A DNA stretch of 36,192 bases from CAYFRC01 sp050946115 (GCA_050946115.1 JBMNUF010000025.1:1-36192); one strand, 5' to 3'; positions 7,166 to 16,344 are shown, counted from the stretch's first letter. Program-made: numbers and translations. Notes: generated by a model not told the origin, from the letters alone.

Positions 7166-8566
7166 TTGAGACGGTTTCTGTTACTCATCCTCTGTCTGAT
7201 CCTGTTTTTTTCGGCAACCGCGCTTTCTGAGGAAAGCGAAAAGCCCCTGCTTCTGTATTTTTTTGAGAACTACTGCGAATCCTGCCACCCGGAGCAGGAA
7301 TTTCAGGAGGAATTTCCGCATCTTACGACCCGAAGCCTCAGCGAGTACGAATATAAGTACTTCAACATCAAAAACACGAACAATAGGGCGTATTTTCATC
7401 AGGTGATGGACGAATACGGCATCCCCGAAGGCGAACGCATTGCGCCCGCCGCCGTCGTGGACGGCGTCGTCTATTGCGGAGAGAGCCGAATCAAGGGCGA
7501 AATGGTGCGCGAATTCGTCGAAAGCGGCCCGACGGACAGCGTGCTGTACGTTTTGACGACGCCCGCCTGCGAAAGCTGCGTGAAGGTGAAGGATTTGCTA
7601 TCGTCGCTGGAACCCGCCATCCAAGTGACGCAAGGGACGTATACCTACGAATCGAAGCTGGTCATCCATGAGATCGACATCTTGGAAAATCTACCGCAGG
7701 CGCAAATGCTGTTTGAAACCTACGGCGTTCCCGAGGCGAAGCAGATCGCGCCGTGCGTTTTTCTGCGCGACAGCTATTACAGCGGCGCGGATTCCGCTTT
7801 GCGCATGCTGCGCTTTGCACTGGAGCGCGGCGACGCGGTCGGCACAAAAGTCTTGACGGCTCCCGAGGCGGCGGAAGCGCCGGAGGGGACGTTCTCCCTT
7901 TGGAGGAGCGGCGCAGCGGGTTTTGTCGCTGGGTTCAACCCGTGCGCGCTTTCCATGCTGCTGTTTTTCCTTTCGATCCTGCTCGCCAAGGGGGAGCACG
8001 CGGGGAAATATGCCGCGCTGTTTCTCATCAGCAAATTTATCACCTACATCGCAATCGGAACGGCACTGAAAAGCGTCTTCTCCGCGTGGAACCCCACGTG
8101 GCTTCCGTATGTCGCGAAGGGGCTGTTGACCGTTGTCGGGGCAATACTCATTATCCTCAACGTCATGGACGCTATCAGCGCCCAAAGGGCGCAGTATGGC
8201 GCGATACACAACCAATTGCCCAAGGGAATGCGCGGCTTTCTGCACGGAAGGATCAAGGGCGCGCTCTCAGGCGGGAAAAAGTTTCTCGCGCCTTCGGTGT
8301 TGATTCTGGGTGCGATCGTCGCCGCGGGGGAATTTTTGTGTTCGGGGCAGCTGTACCTCGCCTCTCTCATCTCCGGCGCAATGTATCTCGACCTCATCGT
8401 TTTCTCGGCGGCGTTTACGCTGCCGGGGGCGGTACTGGCGTTTCTCGTCATCAAGGCGAAATCCGATCTCAAGGTCACGGATGCGCTTCTTGCCAAAATG
8501 CCGCTCATCAAGCTCGCGACGGCCGTTGCAATGCTTTTGATTATCCTGTCCGCATGGCTCCTATAA
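7166..8566 (+). CDS. Double thioredoxin-like / CcdA-like membrane thiol-disulfide protein
   Basis: A 466-residue membrane protein that looks like a one-piece DsbD/CcdA-type redox relay. Residues 1-20 are a signal sequence. Two thioredoxin-like domains follow, each with the same CESC active site (C37/C40 and C135/C138) and a matching IAP cis-proline motif (residues 92-94 and 195-196). From about residue 245 there is a multi-pass membrane domain with GFNPCALSMLLF (C260) and GEFLCSGQLYL (C392), the expected pair of membrane cysteines of CcdA-like proteins. DsbD has one outer Trx domain at each end; here both are N-terminal and tandem. The start is TTG at 7166 with ACGGAGG 8 bases upstream. Expected action: carrying electrons from the cytoplasm to outer thiols. 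Its partner is unknown. Confidence 0.8.
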   Translation: MRRFLLLILCLILFFSATALSEESEKPLLLYFFENYCESCHPEQEFQEEFPHLTTRSLSEYEYKYFNIKNTNNRAYFHQVMDEYGIPEGERIAPAAVVDGVVYCGESRIKGEMVREFVESGPTDSVLYVLTTPACESCVKVKDLLSSLEPAIQVTQGTYTYESKLVIHEIDILENLPQAQMLFETYGVPEAKQIAPCVFLRDSYYSGADSALRMLRFALERGDAVGTKVLTAPEAAEAPEGTFSLWRSGAAGFVAGFNPCALSMLLFFLSILLAKGEHAGKYAALFLISKFITYIAIGTALKSVFSAWNPTWLPYVAKGLLTVVGAILIILNVMDAISAQRAQYGAIHNQLPKGMRGFLHGRIKGALSGGKKFLAPSVLILGAIVAAGEFLCSGQLYLASLISGAMYLDLIVFSAAFTLPGAVLAFLVIKAKSDLKVTDALLAKMPLIKLATAVAMLLIILSAWLL

Positions 8567-8677
8567 AAACCCGCATGGAACTTTGTGGAACACACGCTCG
8601 TCATAGGCGACGGGCGACATCATGCCCCCAATGCGGATACAAAAAAACTACACGACAATACACACGGAGGTGTTTTT

Positions 8678-11578
8678 ATGGATATACGGGAACTGTTTCG
8701 CCGCGACCTGACGGCATATCAGTCCATTCCATTTTGGAGCTGGAACGACGAACTGAAGGAGGACAGGCTCCGCGAGCAGATTCGCGATATGAAGAAAGCG
8801 GGCATCGGCGGCTTCTTCATGCACGCGCGCGGCGACCTCATGACGGAGTACCTCGGCAAGGATTGGATGGACGCGACCGCCGCCTGCATCGACGAGGCGG
8901 AAAAGCAGGGCATGGACGCCTGGTGCTACGACGAAAACGGCTGGCCGAGCGGCTTTGCGGGCATGAAGCTGCTCGAAGACAAGGAGAACTGGGAGCATTA
9001 CATCGTCTGCAAGGAAGTTTCAGCCTTCGATCCCGAGGCGTATGCCTGCTACATCGTGGAAAACAATAAAATGCGCCGCGTAACGGAGGGGAAGGCACAG
9101 TACGCCGTCTACGACATGCTAAATTCCTCCGTCGTGGACATTCTGAACAAGGACATCGTGCAGAAGTTCATCCGAGAGACGCACGAGGAATACTACGCCC
9201 ACTTCGGCGACAAATTCGGCAAGGCGATGAAGGGCTTTTTCACGGACGAGCCGCAGTATTTCCGCTATGACACCGCATTTACGCCGTGCATCCTGCCGCT
9301 GTACAAGGAGCGGTACGGGGAAGACCTCTTGGATACGCTCGCCGCGCTCTTCATCGAGTGCGAACAGTCCGATACCACGCGGTATCGCTATTGGCTGCTG
9401 ATGAACGAACTGTACACGGAATCGTTCGCAGGAACGATTTATGCGTGGTGCGAGGCGCACAACTGTCAGCTCACGGGGCACTCCATCGAGGAGAGAAACC
9501 TCTTCGGACAGATGATGTGCTGCGCGGGCATCATGCCGTTTTACGAATACGAGCACAAGCCGGGCATGGACTGGCTGGGGCGCGGCATCGATACGGAGAT
9601 TGCGCCGAAGCAGGTCGCGTCCGTCGCGCAGCAGCTCGGGAAAAAACATACGCTGACGGAGACCTTCGCCTGCGCCGGCTGGGACGTGACGCCGCGCGAA
9701 CTGAAGCGCATCGCCGAATGGCAGTACGTCAACGGCATCAACCAGATGTGCCAGCACCTGTACCCGTATTCGATTCGGGGGCAGCGCAAGCGCGACTATC
9801 CCGCGTTCTATTCGGAGCACAACCCGTGGACGAAGGAATTCAGGCGCTTTAACGACTATTTCACGACGCTGGGCGTGCTGCTCGCGGACTCGAAGGAGAA
9901 CGCGAAGGTATGCGTGATCCATCCGATCCACAGCGCCTATTTCACGTTCAAGCGGAACGAGCACGTTTCCATCAAGCAACTCGATACGGATTTTGCGGCG
10001 CTGTGCGAAAAGTTAGGCGCGCACCAGATCAACCATCACTATGCGGATGAATCGCTCCTCGCCAAATACGGCAGCGTGAAGGACGGAAAGTTCATCGTCG
10101 GCCTGTGCGAATACGACAAGGTCGTCATCCCCAAAATGCAGGGGCTCGACGGCACGACGCTAACACTCCTTCGCGAATTTGTCGCGCAGGGCGGGAAGCT
10201 CTATCTGGACGGAAAATGCCCCACGCACGTGGACGGCATAAAGCAGGAAGTGGGCCTTTCGTCCAACATCGCGTTTTCCGACCTCGAAGACGACGCCATT
10301 TCCGCAACGCCCTCCGATACGGATATCCGCTCGACCTTCCGCACGGGGGAATTCGGCGATCTCCTGTACGCGGTCAACCTTTCGGAGACGGATACACAGT
10401 CGATCACCTATTCCGTAAAGGCGCTCGGCGCGTGCGCGTTCGATTTGGAGACGCGAGAAAAAAAGCCGCTGTGTTTTGAGCGGACGCAGCAGGGCATTTC
10501 GCTTCCGCTTGTGCTTGCGGCGGGGGAGAGCATCGCGGTGCTGTTCGGAGACTACGCGCCCGCAAAGAAGCAGCCCATGAGGGACGAGCGCATTGTGCCG
10601 ATACACGGCGCGCAGATCCTCTCCGCCGACGACAATACGCTCACGCTCGATTACGCCGCGCTCTCCTACGACGGCACAACCTACACAAAGCCCATGCCCG
10701 TCATGGCGATTTCCGACCGCCTGCTGCGCGAAAAGACGAATCGCGAAGTCTTCCTCAAATACCGCTTTACCGTGCGCGAAAAGCCCGCATCGCTTCGGCT
10801 CGAATGGGAAAAAGCGTGCGCAAAGAAAGTGCTTCTCAACGGGAAAGAGATTTTGGCCACAAAGAAGGGCGATTTCGATCCGCAGTTTGTCGCAGGCGAC
10901 GTTCTGGACAATGTAAAGCTCGGAGAGAACGAGATCGTGCTCGCCGTCGATTACTTCCAGCCGGAGCTCGTCTACCGCGTCTTCAACGGCGTGTATTACG
11001 ACCACAGCGGCGATACCGAGACGATGATCAACTGCCTGTCGTATGTCACGGACATCGAGGCGGTGTATCTGCGCGGCGATTTCGGCGTGGCGTCGGATGC
11101 GGAATATGCAGATGACGCAAAGAATACGCTGGTCACGAAGGGCGCGTTTTCCGTGACAAAGGCGAAAAAGGATGTCGACCTTGGAGAACTTACGCGCGAA
11201 GGCTATCCCTTCTTCGGCGGCGAAATGACAGTAAGGACGAACATCCAAATGGAGGGCGACGAAAAGACGATGCGCCTCATCGGGCGCTTCGGCGTGGCGA
11301 AGGTCTCCATAAACGGCTCGGAGCCGCGCGTCGCGATGCTGTCCGATACCGTGGATATCGCTGGTCTTGCGAAGAAAGGCGATAACGCGGCAGAGATTAC
11401 GCTGCTTTCATCCTATCGGAACGTCTTCGGCCCCTTCCACCATCCCGATCCCGACCCCTTCGGCGTGGGCCCGGACACCTTCTCGCGCTACGGCACCTGG
11501 AAGGATGGGGAGAGCGAAAAGTGGCTCCACCGCTATTCCTTCACGCGCTTCGGCATAGAAAAAGTGGCGCTCTCGTGA
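8678..11578 (+). CDS. GH106-like glycoside hydrolase (second paralogue)
   Basis: A 966-residue protein, probably cytoplasmic since no signal peptide is seen. The N-terminal barrel shows the usual GH106-like string: IPFWSWNDEL (18-27), MKKAGIGGFFMHARG (38-52), EAEKQGMDAWCYDENGWPSG (73-92) and GFFTDEPQYF (187-195 region, E191 as candidate acid). LTGHSIEERN and TETFACAGWD lie further on in the barrel; the C-terminal part is beta-rich with a CBM-like region (LEWEKACAKKVLLNGKEI). ATG 8678 has CGGAGG at 8665-8670; an upstream in-frame extension to 8585 lacks the fold. It follows the Trx-CcdA gene by 111 bases without a visible terminator. Alpha-L-rhamnosidase activity is the family's best-known function, but is not proven here. 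Confidence 0.75.
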   Translation: MDIRELFRRDLTAYQSIPFWSWNDELKEDRLREQIRDMKKAGIGGFFMHARGDLMTEYLGKDWMDATAACIDEAEKQGMDAWCYDENGWPSGFAGMKLLEDKENWEHYIVCKEVSAFDPEAYACYIVENNKMRRVTEGKAQYAVYDMLNSSVVDILNKDIVQKFIRETHEEYYAHFGDKFGKAMKGFFTDEPQYFRYDTAFTPCILPLYKERYGEDLLDTLAALFIECEQSDTTRYRYWLLMNELYTESFAGTIYAWCEAHNCQLTGHSIEERNLFGQMMCCAGIMPFYEYEHKPGMDWLGRGIDTEIAPKQVASVAQQLGKKHTLTETFACAGWDVTPRELKRIAEWQYVNGINQMCQHLYPYSIRGQRKRDYPAFYSEHNPWTKEFRRFNDYFTTLGVLLADSKENAKVCVIHPIHSAYFTFKRNEHVSIKQLDTDFAALCEKLGAHQINHHYADESLLAKYGSVKDGKFIVGLCEYDKVVIPKMQGLDGTTLTLLREFVAQGGKLYLDGKCPTHVDGIKQEVGLSSNIAFSDLEDDAISATPSDTDIRSTFRTGEFGDLLYAVNLSETDTQSITYSVKALGACAFDLETREKKPLCFERTQQGISLPLVLAAGESIAVLFGDYAPAKKQPMRDERIVPIHGAQILSADDNTLTLDYAALSYDGTTYTKPMPVMAISDRLLREKTNREVFLKYRFTVREKPASLRLEWEKACAKKVLLNGKEILATKKGDFDPQFVAGDVLDNVKLGENEIVLAVDYFQPELVYRVFNGVYYDHSGDTETMINCLSYVTDIEAVYLRGDFGVASDAEYADDAKNTLVTKGAFSVTKAKKDVDLGELTREGYPFFGGEMTVRTNIQMEGDEKTMRLIGRFGVAKVSINGSEPRVAMLSDTVDIAGLAKKGDNAAEITLLSSYRNVFGPFHHPDPDPFGVGPDTFSRYGTWKDGESEKWLHRYSFTRFGIEKVALS

Positions 11579-11590
11579 GAAAGCGCCACT
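11559..11590 (-). terminator. clpB terminator overlapping the end of the glycosidase gene
   Basis: agtggcgct (11563-11571) pairs with agcgccact (11582-11590) in a 9-bp stem with a 10-base loop. Read on the minus strand, the stem is followed by a run of T (complement of 11559-11563), 10 bases after the clpB stop. On the plus strand no T-run follows. The distal arm and T-run lie inside the last codons of the convergent glycosidase gene. Confidence 0.75.
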
Positions 11591-11599
11591 GTGTAGGGA

Positions 11600-14185
11600 T
11601 TATGCGTAAGAGAAGGTGAATTCGCCCTGATGTGCGTCTACGGTGATCGTGCTGCCGGAGGGGATATCGCCCTTGATGAGCATGCGCGCGACGGGCGTTT
11701 CGATGACGCGCTGGATGTGCCGCTTGAGCGGCCTCGCGCCGTAGAGCGGATCGAAGCCCTGCTCGACGATGCTCTCGACGGCGGCATCCGTGACGGAGAG
11801 CTTCAGCTCCCTGTCCGAAAGCCTTTCGGAAAGCCCTTTCAGCATGAGGCGCACGATGGCTGCGATCTCCGTCCTCGTCAGGGGCTTGTAGAACACGATC
11901 TCGTCCAGCCTGTTCAGGAACTCGGGGCGGAACTGGTGCTTGAGCAGCTGCGAAACCTCGTCCCGCGCGGCATCGGAAATGCTTCCGTCCTCCTGAATGC
12001 CCTCCATGATGATGGATGAGCCGAGGTTGCTCGTCAGGATGATGATGGTGTTCTTGAAATCGACGGTGCGCCCCTGCGAATCGGTGATCCGCCCGTCGTC
12101 CAGCGCCTGCAGCAGCACGTTGAACACGTCGGGATGGGCTTTTTCCACTTCGTCAAACAGAATCACGCTATAGGGTTTGCGGCGGACGGCTTCTGTGAGC
12201 TGTCCGCCCTCTTCGTAGCCGACGTAGCCGGGCGGCGCTCCGATCAGGCGGGAGACGGAGTATTTCTCCATGTATTCGGTCATGTCGATGCGCACCATGT
12301 TCTTCTCGTCGTCGAACAGCGCCTGCGCAAGCGCCTTCGCGAGCTCCGTCTTGCCAACGCCCGTGGGGCCAAGGAACAGGAACGAGCCGATGGGGCGGTT
12401 CGGGTCCTGAATGCCCGCGCGAGACCTTAAGATGGCCTCGGTCACGTGCGTTACCGCCTCGTCTTGCCCGATCACGCGCTCGTGCAGGATCTCGTCCAAA
12501 TGCAGCAGCTTTTCGCGCTCGCCCTCCTTGAGGCGGCTCACGGGCACGCCCGTCCAGCGGGATACGATGCTCGCGATCTCGTCCTCCGTCACCTTATCGC
12601 GCAAGAGCGTCGTCTTCTGTTCTCCGGCGAGCGCTTCCTGCGCCTCCAACTCTTTTTGCAGCTGCGGGAGCTTTCCGTATTTCAGCTCCGCAGCCTTATT
12701 GAGGTCGTATTCCCTCTGCGCAAGCTCGATCGCGGCGTTGACCTGCTCGATCTCCTCGCGCAATTTCTGTACCTGCGATATGCCGCTCTTTTCGCGCTCC
12801 CAGCGCGCCTTCATCGCGGAAAATTCGTCGCGCATTTCCGCGAGCTCTTTTTGAATGGTTGCGAGGTGCTCCTGCGCGATGTGCGAGTTTTCTTTTTTCA
12901 GCGCGGCTTCTTCGATTTCGTACTGCATGATGCGGCGGGCGATTTCGTCCATCTCCTGCGGCATCGAGTCCATCTCCGTGCGGATGACCGCGCACGCCTC
13001 GTCGACGAGGTCTATCGCCTTGTCGGGGAGGAAGCGGTCGGTGATGTAGCGGTTGGAGAGCGTCGCCGCGGCGATCAGCGCCTGATCCTGGATTTTCACG
13101 CCGTGGAACACCTCGTAGCGCTCCTTGAGCCCGCGCAGGATGCTGATGGTGTCCTCCACCGTCGGCTCCGTCACGAGCACCGGCTGAAAGCGCCTTTCGA
13201 GCGCGGCATCCTTTTCGATATGTTTGCGGTATTCGTCCAGGGTCGTTGCGCCAACGCAGTGCAGTTCGCCCCGCGCGAGCATGGGCTTTAGGAGGTTGCC
13301 CGCGTCCATGGAGCCTTCGGCCTTACCCGCGCCTACGATGGTGTGCAATTCATCGATAAACAGGATGATGTTGCCATCGCTCATTTTGATCTCCTGTAGA
13401 ACCGCTTTGAGGCGCTCCTCAAACTCGCCGCGAAATTTCGCGCCGGCGATGAGCGCGCCCATGTCGAGCGCGAAGAGCTGCCGCCCCTTCAAGCCCTCCG
13501 GCACGTCGCCGCGCACGATGCGCTGCGCGAGGCCTTCGGCGATGGCTGTCTTTCCGACGCCGGGTTCGCCGATCAGCACGGGGTTGTTTTTCGTCTTGCG
13601 CGACAGGATGCGAATGACGCTGCGGATCTCCTGATCGCGCCCGATCACGGGGTCTAACTTTTGCTGGCGCGCGAGTTCGGTCAAGTCCTGCCCGTATTTT
13701 TTGAGCGCGTTATAAGTCTCTTCGGGGTTGTCGCTGGTGACGTTCGCCGCGCCGCGCACGTTTTGCAGCACGGCGAGGATCGCATTTTCGTCGATGCCGT
13801 ACCTTTGAAGGATCGGCGCGGTGTCTCTGTAATTGCCCTTCGCGATGGCGAGCAGGATGTGCTCGACGGAGACATATTCGTCCTTCATATTTTTTGCGAT
13901 GTCTTCCGCCGCGTTGAGCGCGCTATCCGCGTCGCACGAAAGGAAGACCTGCCCCGCACCGCGCACATGTGCGATGCGCGAGAGCGCGTCTTTACACGCT
14001 GCCGCGACGTTTTGCGGATCGAGCTTCATACTGTGCAGGATTTCGCCGGTGAGCCCGTCTTCCGTTTCTATGAGGGCGGAAAGCAGATGAAGCGGCTGTA
14101 TTTCGGGGTTTTGCGCTTCGCGCGCTTTTGCCTGCGCATCTTGCAGCGCCTGTAGAGATTTTTGGGTAAATTTTTGTAGATTCAT
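11600..14185 (-). CDS. clpB: ATP-dependent disaggregase ClpB
   Basis: An 861-residue Hsp100 chaperone that threads aggregated proteins through a hexameric ring with help from DnaK. Order of parts: Clp N-domain (from MNLQKFTQKSLQ), first AAA+ module with GEPGVGKTA and the Walker B FIDELH, the long middle coiled coil (about residues 395-520), and the second AAA+ module with GPTGVGKTEL and GAPPGYVGYEEGG (pore loop). Length is normal for ClpB, and the coiled coil separates it from ClpA/ClpC. The start is set at ATG 14183-14185, where the family begins, with GGAG about 9 bases upstream; an in-frame extension to 14257 would run through the promoter. A CtsR-type operator lies just below the -10 box, so heat-shock control is likely. 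Confidence 0.97.
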   Translation of the reverse strand: MNLQKFTQKSLQALQDAQAKAREAQNPEIQPLHLLSALIETEDGLTGEILHSMKLDPQNVAAACKDALSRIAHVRGAGQVFLSCDADSALNAAEDIAKNMKDEYVSVEHILLAIAKGNYRDTAPILQRYGIDENAILAVLQNVRGAANVTSDNPEETYNALKKYGQDLTELARQQKLDPVIGRDQEIRSVIRILSRKTKNNPVLIGEPGVGKTAIAEGLAQRIVRGDVPEGLKGRQLFALDMGALIAGAKFRGEFEERLKAVLQEIKMSDGNIILFIDELHTIVGAGKAEGSMDAGNLLKPMLARGELHCVGATTLDEYRKHIEKDAALERRFQPVLVTEPTVEDTISILRGLKERYEVFHGVKIQDQALIAAATLSNRYITDRFLPDKAIDLVDEACAVIRTEMDSMPQEMDEIARRIMQYEIEEAALKKENSHIAQEHLATIQKELAEMRDEFSAMKARWEREKSGISQVQKLREEIEQVNAAIELAQREYDLNKAAELKYGKLPQLQKELEAQEALAGEQKTTLLRDKVTEDEIASIVSRWTGVPVSRLKEGEREKLLHLDEILHERVIGQDEAVTHVTEAILRSRAGIQDPNRPIGSFLFLGPTGVGKTELAKALAQALFDDEKNMVRIDMTEYMEKYSVSRLIGAPPGYVGYEEGGQLTEAVRRKPYSVILFDEVEKAHPDVFNVLLQALDDGRITDSQGRTVDFKNTIIILTSNLGSSIIMEGIQEDGSISDAARDEVSQLLKHQFRPEFLNRLDEIVFYKPLTRTEIAAIVRLMLKGLSERLSDRELKLSVTDAAVESIVEQGFDPLYGARPLKRHIQRVIETPVARMLIKGDIPSGSTITVDAHQGEFTFSYA

Positions 14186-14211
14186 ACGTTCATCTCCGAT
14201 CAAAGAAATAG

Positions 14212-14228
14212 TTTGTCTTTCTTTGACT
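14212..14228 (-). promoter_or_regulatory. CtsR-type heat-shock operator of clpB
   Basis: On the minus strand the bases read AGTCAAA-GAA-AGACAAA: two direct heptads separated by three bases. The CtsR consensus is (A/G)GTCAAA-NAN-(A/G)GTCAAA, so there is a single mismatch in the second heptad. It begins directly after the -10 box (14229-14234), a position suited to repression. Confidence 0.8.
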
Positions 14229-14257
14229 ATTATAGACTCTGAAGCGGGATTTGTCAA
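14229..14257 (-). promoter_or_regulatory. clpB sigma-A promoter
   Basis: On the minus strand a perfect TTGACA (14252-14257) and a perfect TATAAT (14229-14234) have a 17-base spacer. The CtsR-like site adjoins it. The rest of the intergenic stretch to 14380 shows nothing further that I can identify. Confidence 0.9.
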
Positions 14258-14380
14258 TAGCTTTGCGCGTTAATTTTCGCTTTCTTTCTGCCGTCGGGCG
14301 GCGCTGCATCCAACGGGAACGCCCGCCCGCCCACCCTAAATTGGTCGTGAAGGTTTATGGACAGCTACCATTCCTAAGCG

Positions 14381-14740
14381 TTACATACAGGCCTGCCAGA
14401 AGATCAGGACGTTAATGCCAAGGCTCAGGATGATGAGAAATGCATCGTACCACGACTTGTAGCTCGGCACTCCGATGGCGTTCAGGAGAAACAAGAGCGC
14501 CGTGACGATTATATTGAGCCGGCGCAGCACATTCCCGCGCAGCAGGAGATTCAATATAATCATCAAAATAGGTATAAACATGAAAGCGGCAATCCCCAAA
14601 TACATAAGCTGGCTGCCCTTCTTACCGAAAAGCTCACCGGGCTGTATGTCTCCGCTATATACGCGCAATACATCCCCCAAAAGATAGGTGAACATCAAGG
14701 CCGCCCACAGGCCCGTCAATACGATTTTTGTCCGTTCCAT
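14381..14740 (-). CDS. Small four-pass membrane protein (DUF6326-like)
   Basis: A 119-residue, strongly hydrophobic protein with four predicted membrane segments at about residues 7-25, 45-67, 75-90 and 98-115. The start MERTKIVLTGLWAALMFTYL and the segment GDVLRVYSGDI resemble the DUF6326 group of small membrane proteins, which have no known function. The ATG at 14738-14740 has GAGGAGG just upstream. It overlaps the end of the oxidoreductase gene by 25 bases and is the last gene of the TetR operon. A transport or sensing role would be a guess. Confidence 0.7.
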   Translation of the reverse strand: MERTKIVLTGLWAALMFTYLLGDVLRVYSGDIQPGELFGKKGSQLMYLGIAAFMFIPILMIILNLLLRGNVLRRLNIIVTALLFLLNAIGVPSYKSWYDAFLIILSLGINVLIFWQACM

Positions 14741-15687
14741 TTTTCTGCCTCCTCTTCGGTTATGGATATGACCACGGCGCCCGCCTTGTGACCGTCCCCG
14801 ACATACGCATGCGCTTCCTGTATCTGATGTAAGGAATAATGGCGATCCAACAGGGGCTTGATTTTCCCTTGTGTGAGCCATTCGGACAGTTGAAGTAAAT
14901 ATTCGCTCCTCTCTGCGGTGAGGTTTTTCGTACTGACAAATTTTCCGCCCTTTGAAAGGAGGGGAAGAAGTTCCGACTTTTTGTATTTCCCGGTGCTGTC
15001 CAAAATCAAATCGTACTCTATTCCGGCGGAGGACAACGATTCGGTTCGATAATCGATGACCCGATTCGCCCCGAGCCTTTTCGCAATCTCGACCTTCCCG
15101 CCGCTGCACACGGCGCTGACATGGGCGCCGTATATGCGGGCAATCTGTACTGCGAAACTGCCGACGCTCCCGCAGGCGCCGAGAATCATGACATGCTTTG
15201 CCTGCCCGATATTTCCCTTCCTCAAAAGATCCAACGCGGCCATTCCCCCTATGGGGACGGCGGCTGCCTCCGAAAAAGAAACGGTATCCGGCATTTTCCC
15301 CAAAACGCAGGACTTTTTTTCTTCCGGTACGGCGATGTACTCGGCATAGCTGCCGGCATTCAGCCCGCTTGTGGTTCCATATACCCTATCTCCCGCCTTG
15401 AATCGCTTCACATCTTTCCCGCGGGATAGGACGGTGCCTGCAAACTCATGGCCGAGGATTAGCTTCTTCGGCTTCAGAACACCCAACACCAGTCTTCCCG
15501 GGATATAGTACAGCGGGGGAAAATCGGAAGAGCGCATGCGGACATCGCCGGAGGTGACGGTTGTCGCTTCGATTCGGATGAGAAGCTCCGAATTGTTGAT
15601 GTCGGGAATAGGGATTTCGCGCAAGCGGAGAACGGATGGGGAACCATACTTCTCATAGATCGCGGCCTTCATCATTTTTTGAGCCAT
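14716..15687 (-). CDS. Zinc-free MDR-family NAD(P)-dependent oxidoreductase (quinone-reductase-like)
   Basis: A 323-residue medium-chain dehydrogenase/reductase. It has the GroES-like N-terminal half (MKAAIYEKYGSPSVLRLREI, GHEFAGTV) and a Rossmann half with the dinucleotide loop GACGSVGSFAVQIA, then GANRVIDY. Cysteines of the structural zinc lobe and the catalytic zinc site are missing, as in quinone oxidoreductases and related enone reductases. The ATG has GGGAGGG at good distance. It overlaps the TetR gene by 35 bases and the small membrane gene by 25, so the three are one operon. Likely role: reduction of a small toxic carbonyl or quinone that the TetR protein senses (inference). Base composition seems lower in GC than the flanking clpB and radA. 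Confidence 0.85.
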   Translation of the reverse strand: MAQKMMKAAIYEKYGSPSVLRLREIPIPDINNSELLIRIEATTVTSGDVRMRSSDFPPLYYIPGRLVLGVLKPKKLILGHEFAGTVLSRGKDVKRFKAGDRVYGTTSGLNAGSYAEYIAVPEEKKSCVLGKMPDTVSFSEAAAVPIGGMAALDLLRKGNIGQAKHVMILGACGSVGSFAVQIARIYGAHVSAVCSGGKVEIAKRLGANRVIDYRTESLSSAGIEYDLILDSTGKYKKSELLPLLSKGGKFVSTKNLTAERSEYLLQLSEWLTQGKIKPLLDRHYSLHQIQEAHAYVGDGHKAGAVVISITEEEAEKWNGQKSY

Positions 15688-16327
15688 CGTGTACCCTCCC
15701 TTTTTCGATCAATGTCATTTCCAACCCCCTGAGAATTGTCAGAATGCCCGAAACAAAGTCCTGCCTGCCGTCGTATTGCCCCTGTAAAAGCATCGTGCTT
15801 AGTCGGTACATCGATGGGTACTCCGCTTGGGACAGGGAAGGAATCATCTCCTTTGTCGTGCTCGAATAGTCCTCGGTCTGAATGGGGAACTGCAACTCGA
15901 TCAAGGTAAAGCCGTAGATGTAACTGTCGAAGAAATTGAGAATCCGGTCCGCTTCGGGCAGCGTAAAACCCGCGCGTTTAAGACATGCAAGGGATCGATC
16001 GATATATCGAAGCATGGCAGGGCCGCTGTTGATTCGGCTCAGCAAAGGCATAAGAGACCATGCGTTTTCCAAAAAAACCTGATGCGCGGACTCTGCGCGC
16101 GTGCGCATTTCAAGCTGCCAGTCTTCGTTTTCTCGCGGCAAGGCAATTTGCGATATGACATCGTCCAACAAAAGGCCGATCAAATGGTCTTTATTCCTGA
16201 TGTGGTTGTAGAGAGAAGCGGCTTTTACATGAAGCTTTTCGGCGAGCTTGCGCATGGAAAGTTCCTCGATCCCCTCTGCTTGAACGATAGATTTTGCCGT
16301 TTGCAGAATCATATTTTGAGACAGCAA
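15653..16327 (-). CDS. TetR-family repressor of the MDR oxidoreductase operon
   Basis: A regulator of about 224 residues. The N-terminal helix-turn-helix is clear: MILQTAKSIVQAEGIEELSM then RKLAEKLHVKAASLYNHIRN, followed by an all-helical ligand domain of the TetR_C_1 type. The exact start is uncertain. The open frame reaches GTG at 16352, but this falls inside the 19-bp operator palindrome, so a start further in is more likely: TTG at 16325-16327 or 16328-16330, after GGGGG at 16335-16339. The gene heads an operon with the overlapping oxidoreductase and membrane protein, and very probably represses itself through the palindrome. Confidence 0.85.
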   Translation of the reverse strand: MLSQNMILQTAKSIVQAEGIEELSMRKLAEKLHVKAASLYNHIRNKDHLIGLLLDDVISQIALPRENEDWQLEMRTRAESAHQVFLENAWSLMPLLSRINSGPAMLRYIDRSLACLKRAGFTLPEADRILNFFDSYIYGFTLIELQFPIQTEDYSSTTKEMIPSLSQAEYPSMYRLSTMLLQGQYDGRQDFVSGILTILRGLEMTLIEKGRVHDGSKNDEGRDL

Positions 16328-16344
16328 CAAAAACACCCCCAACC

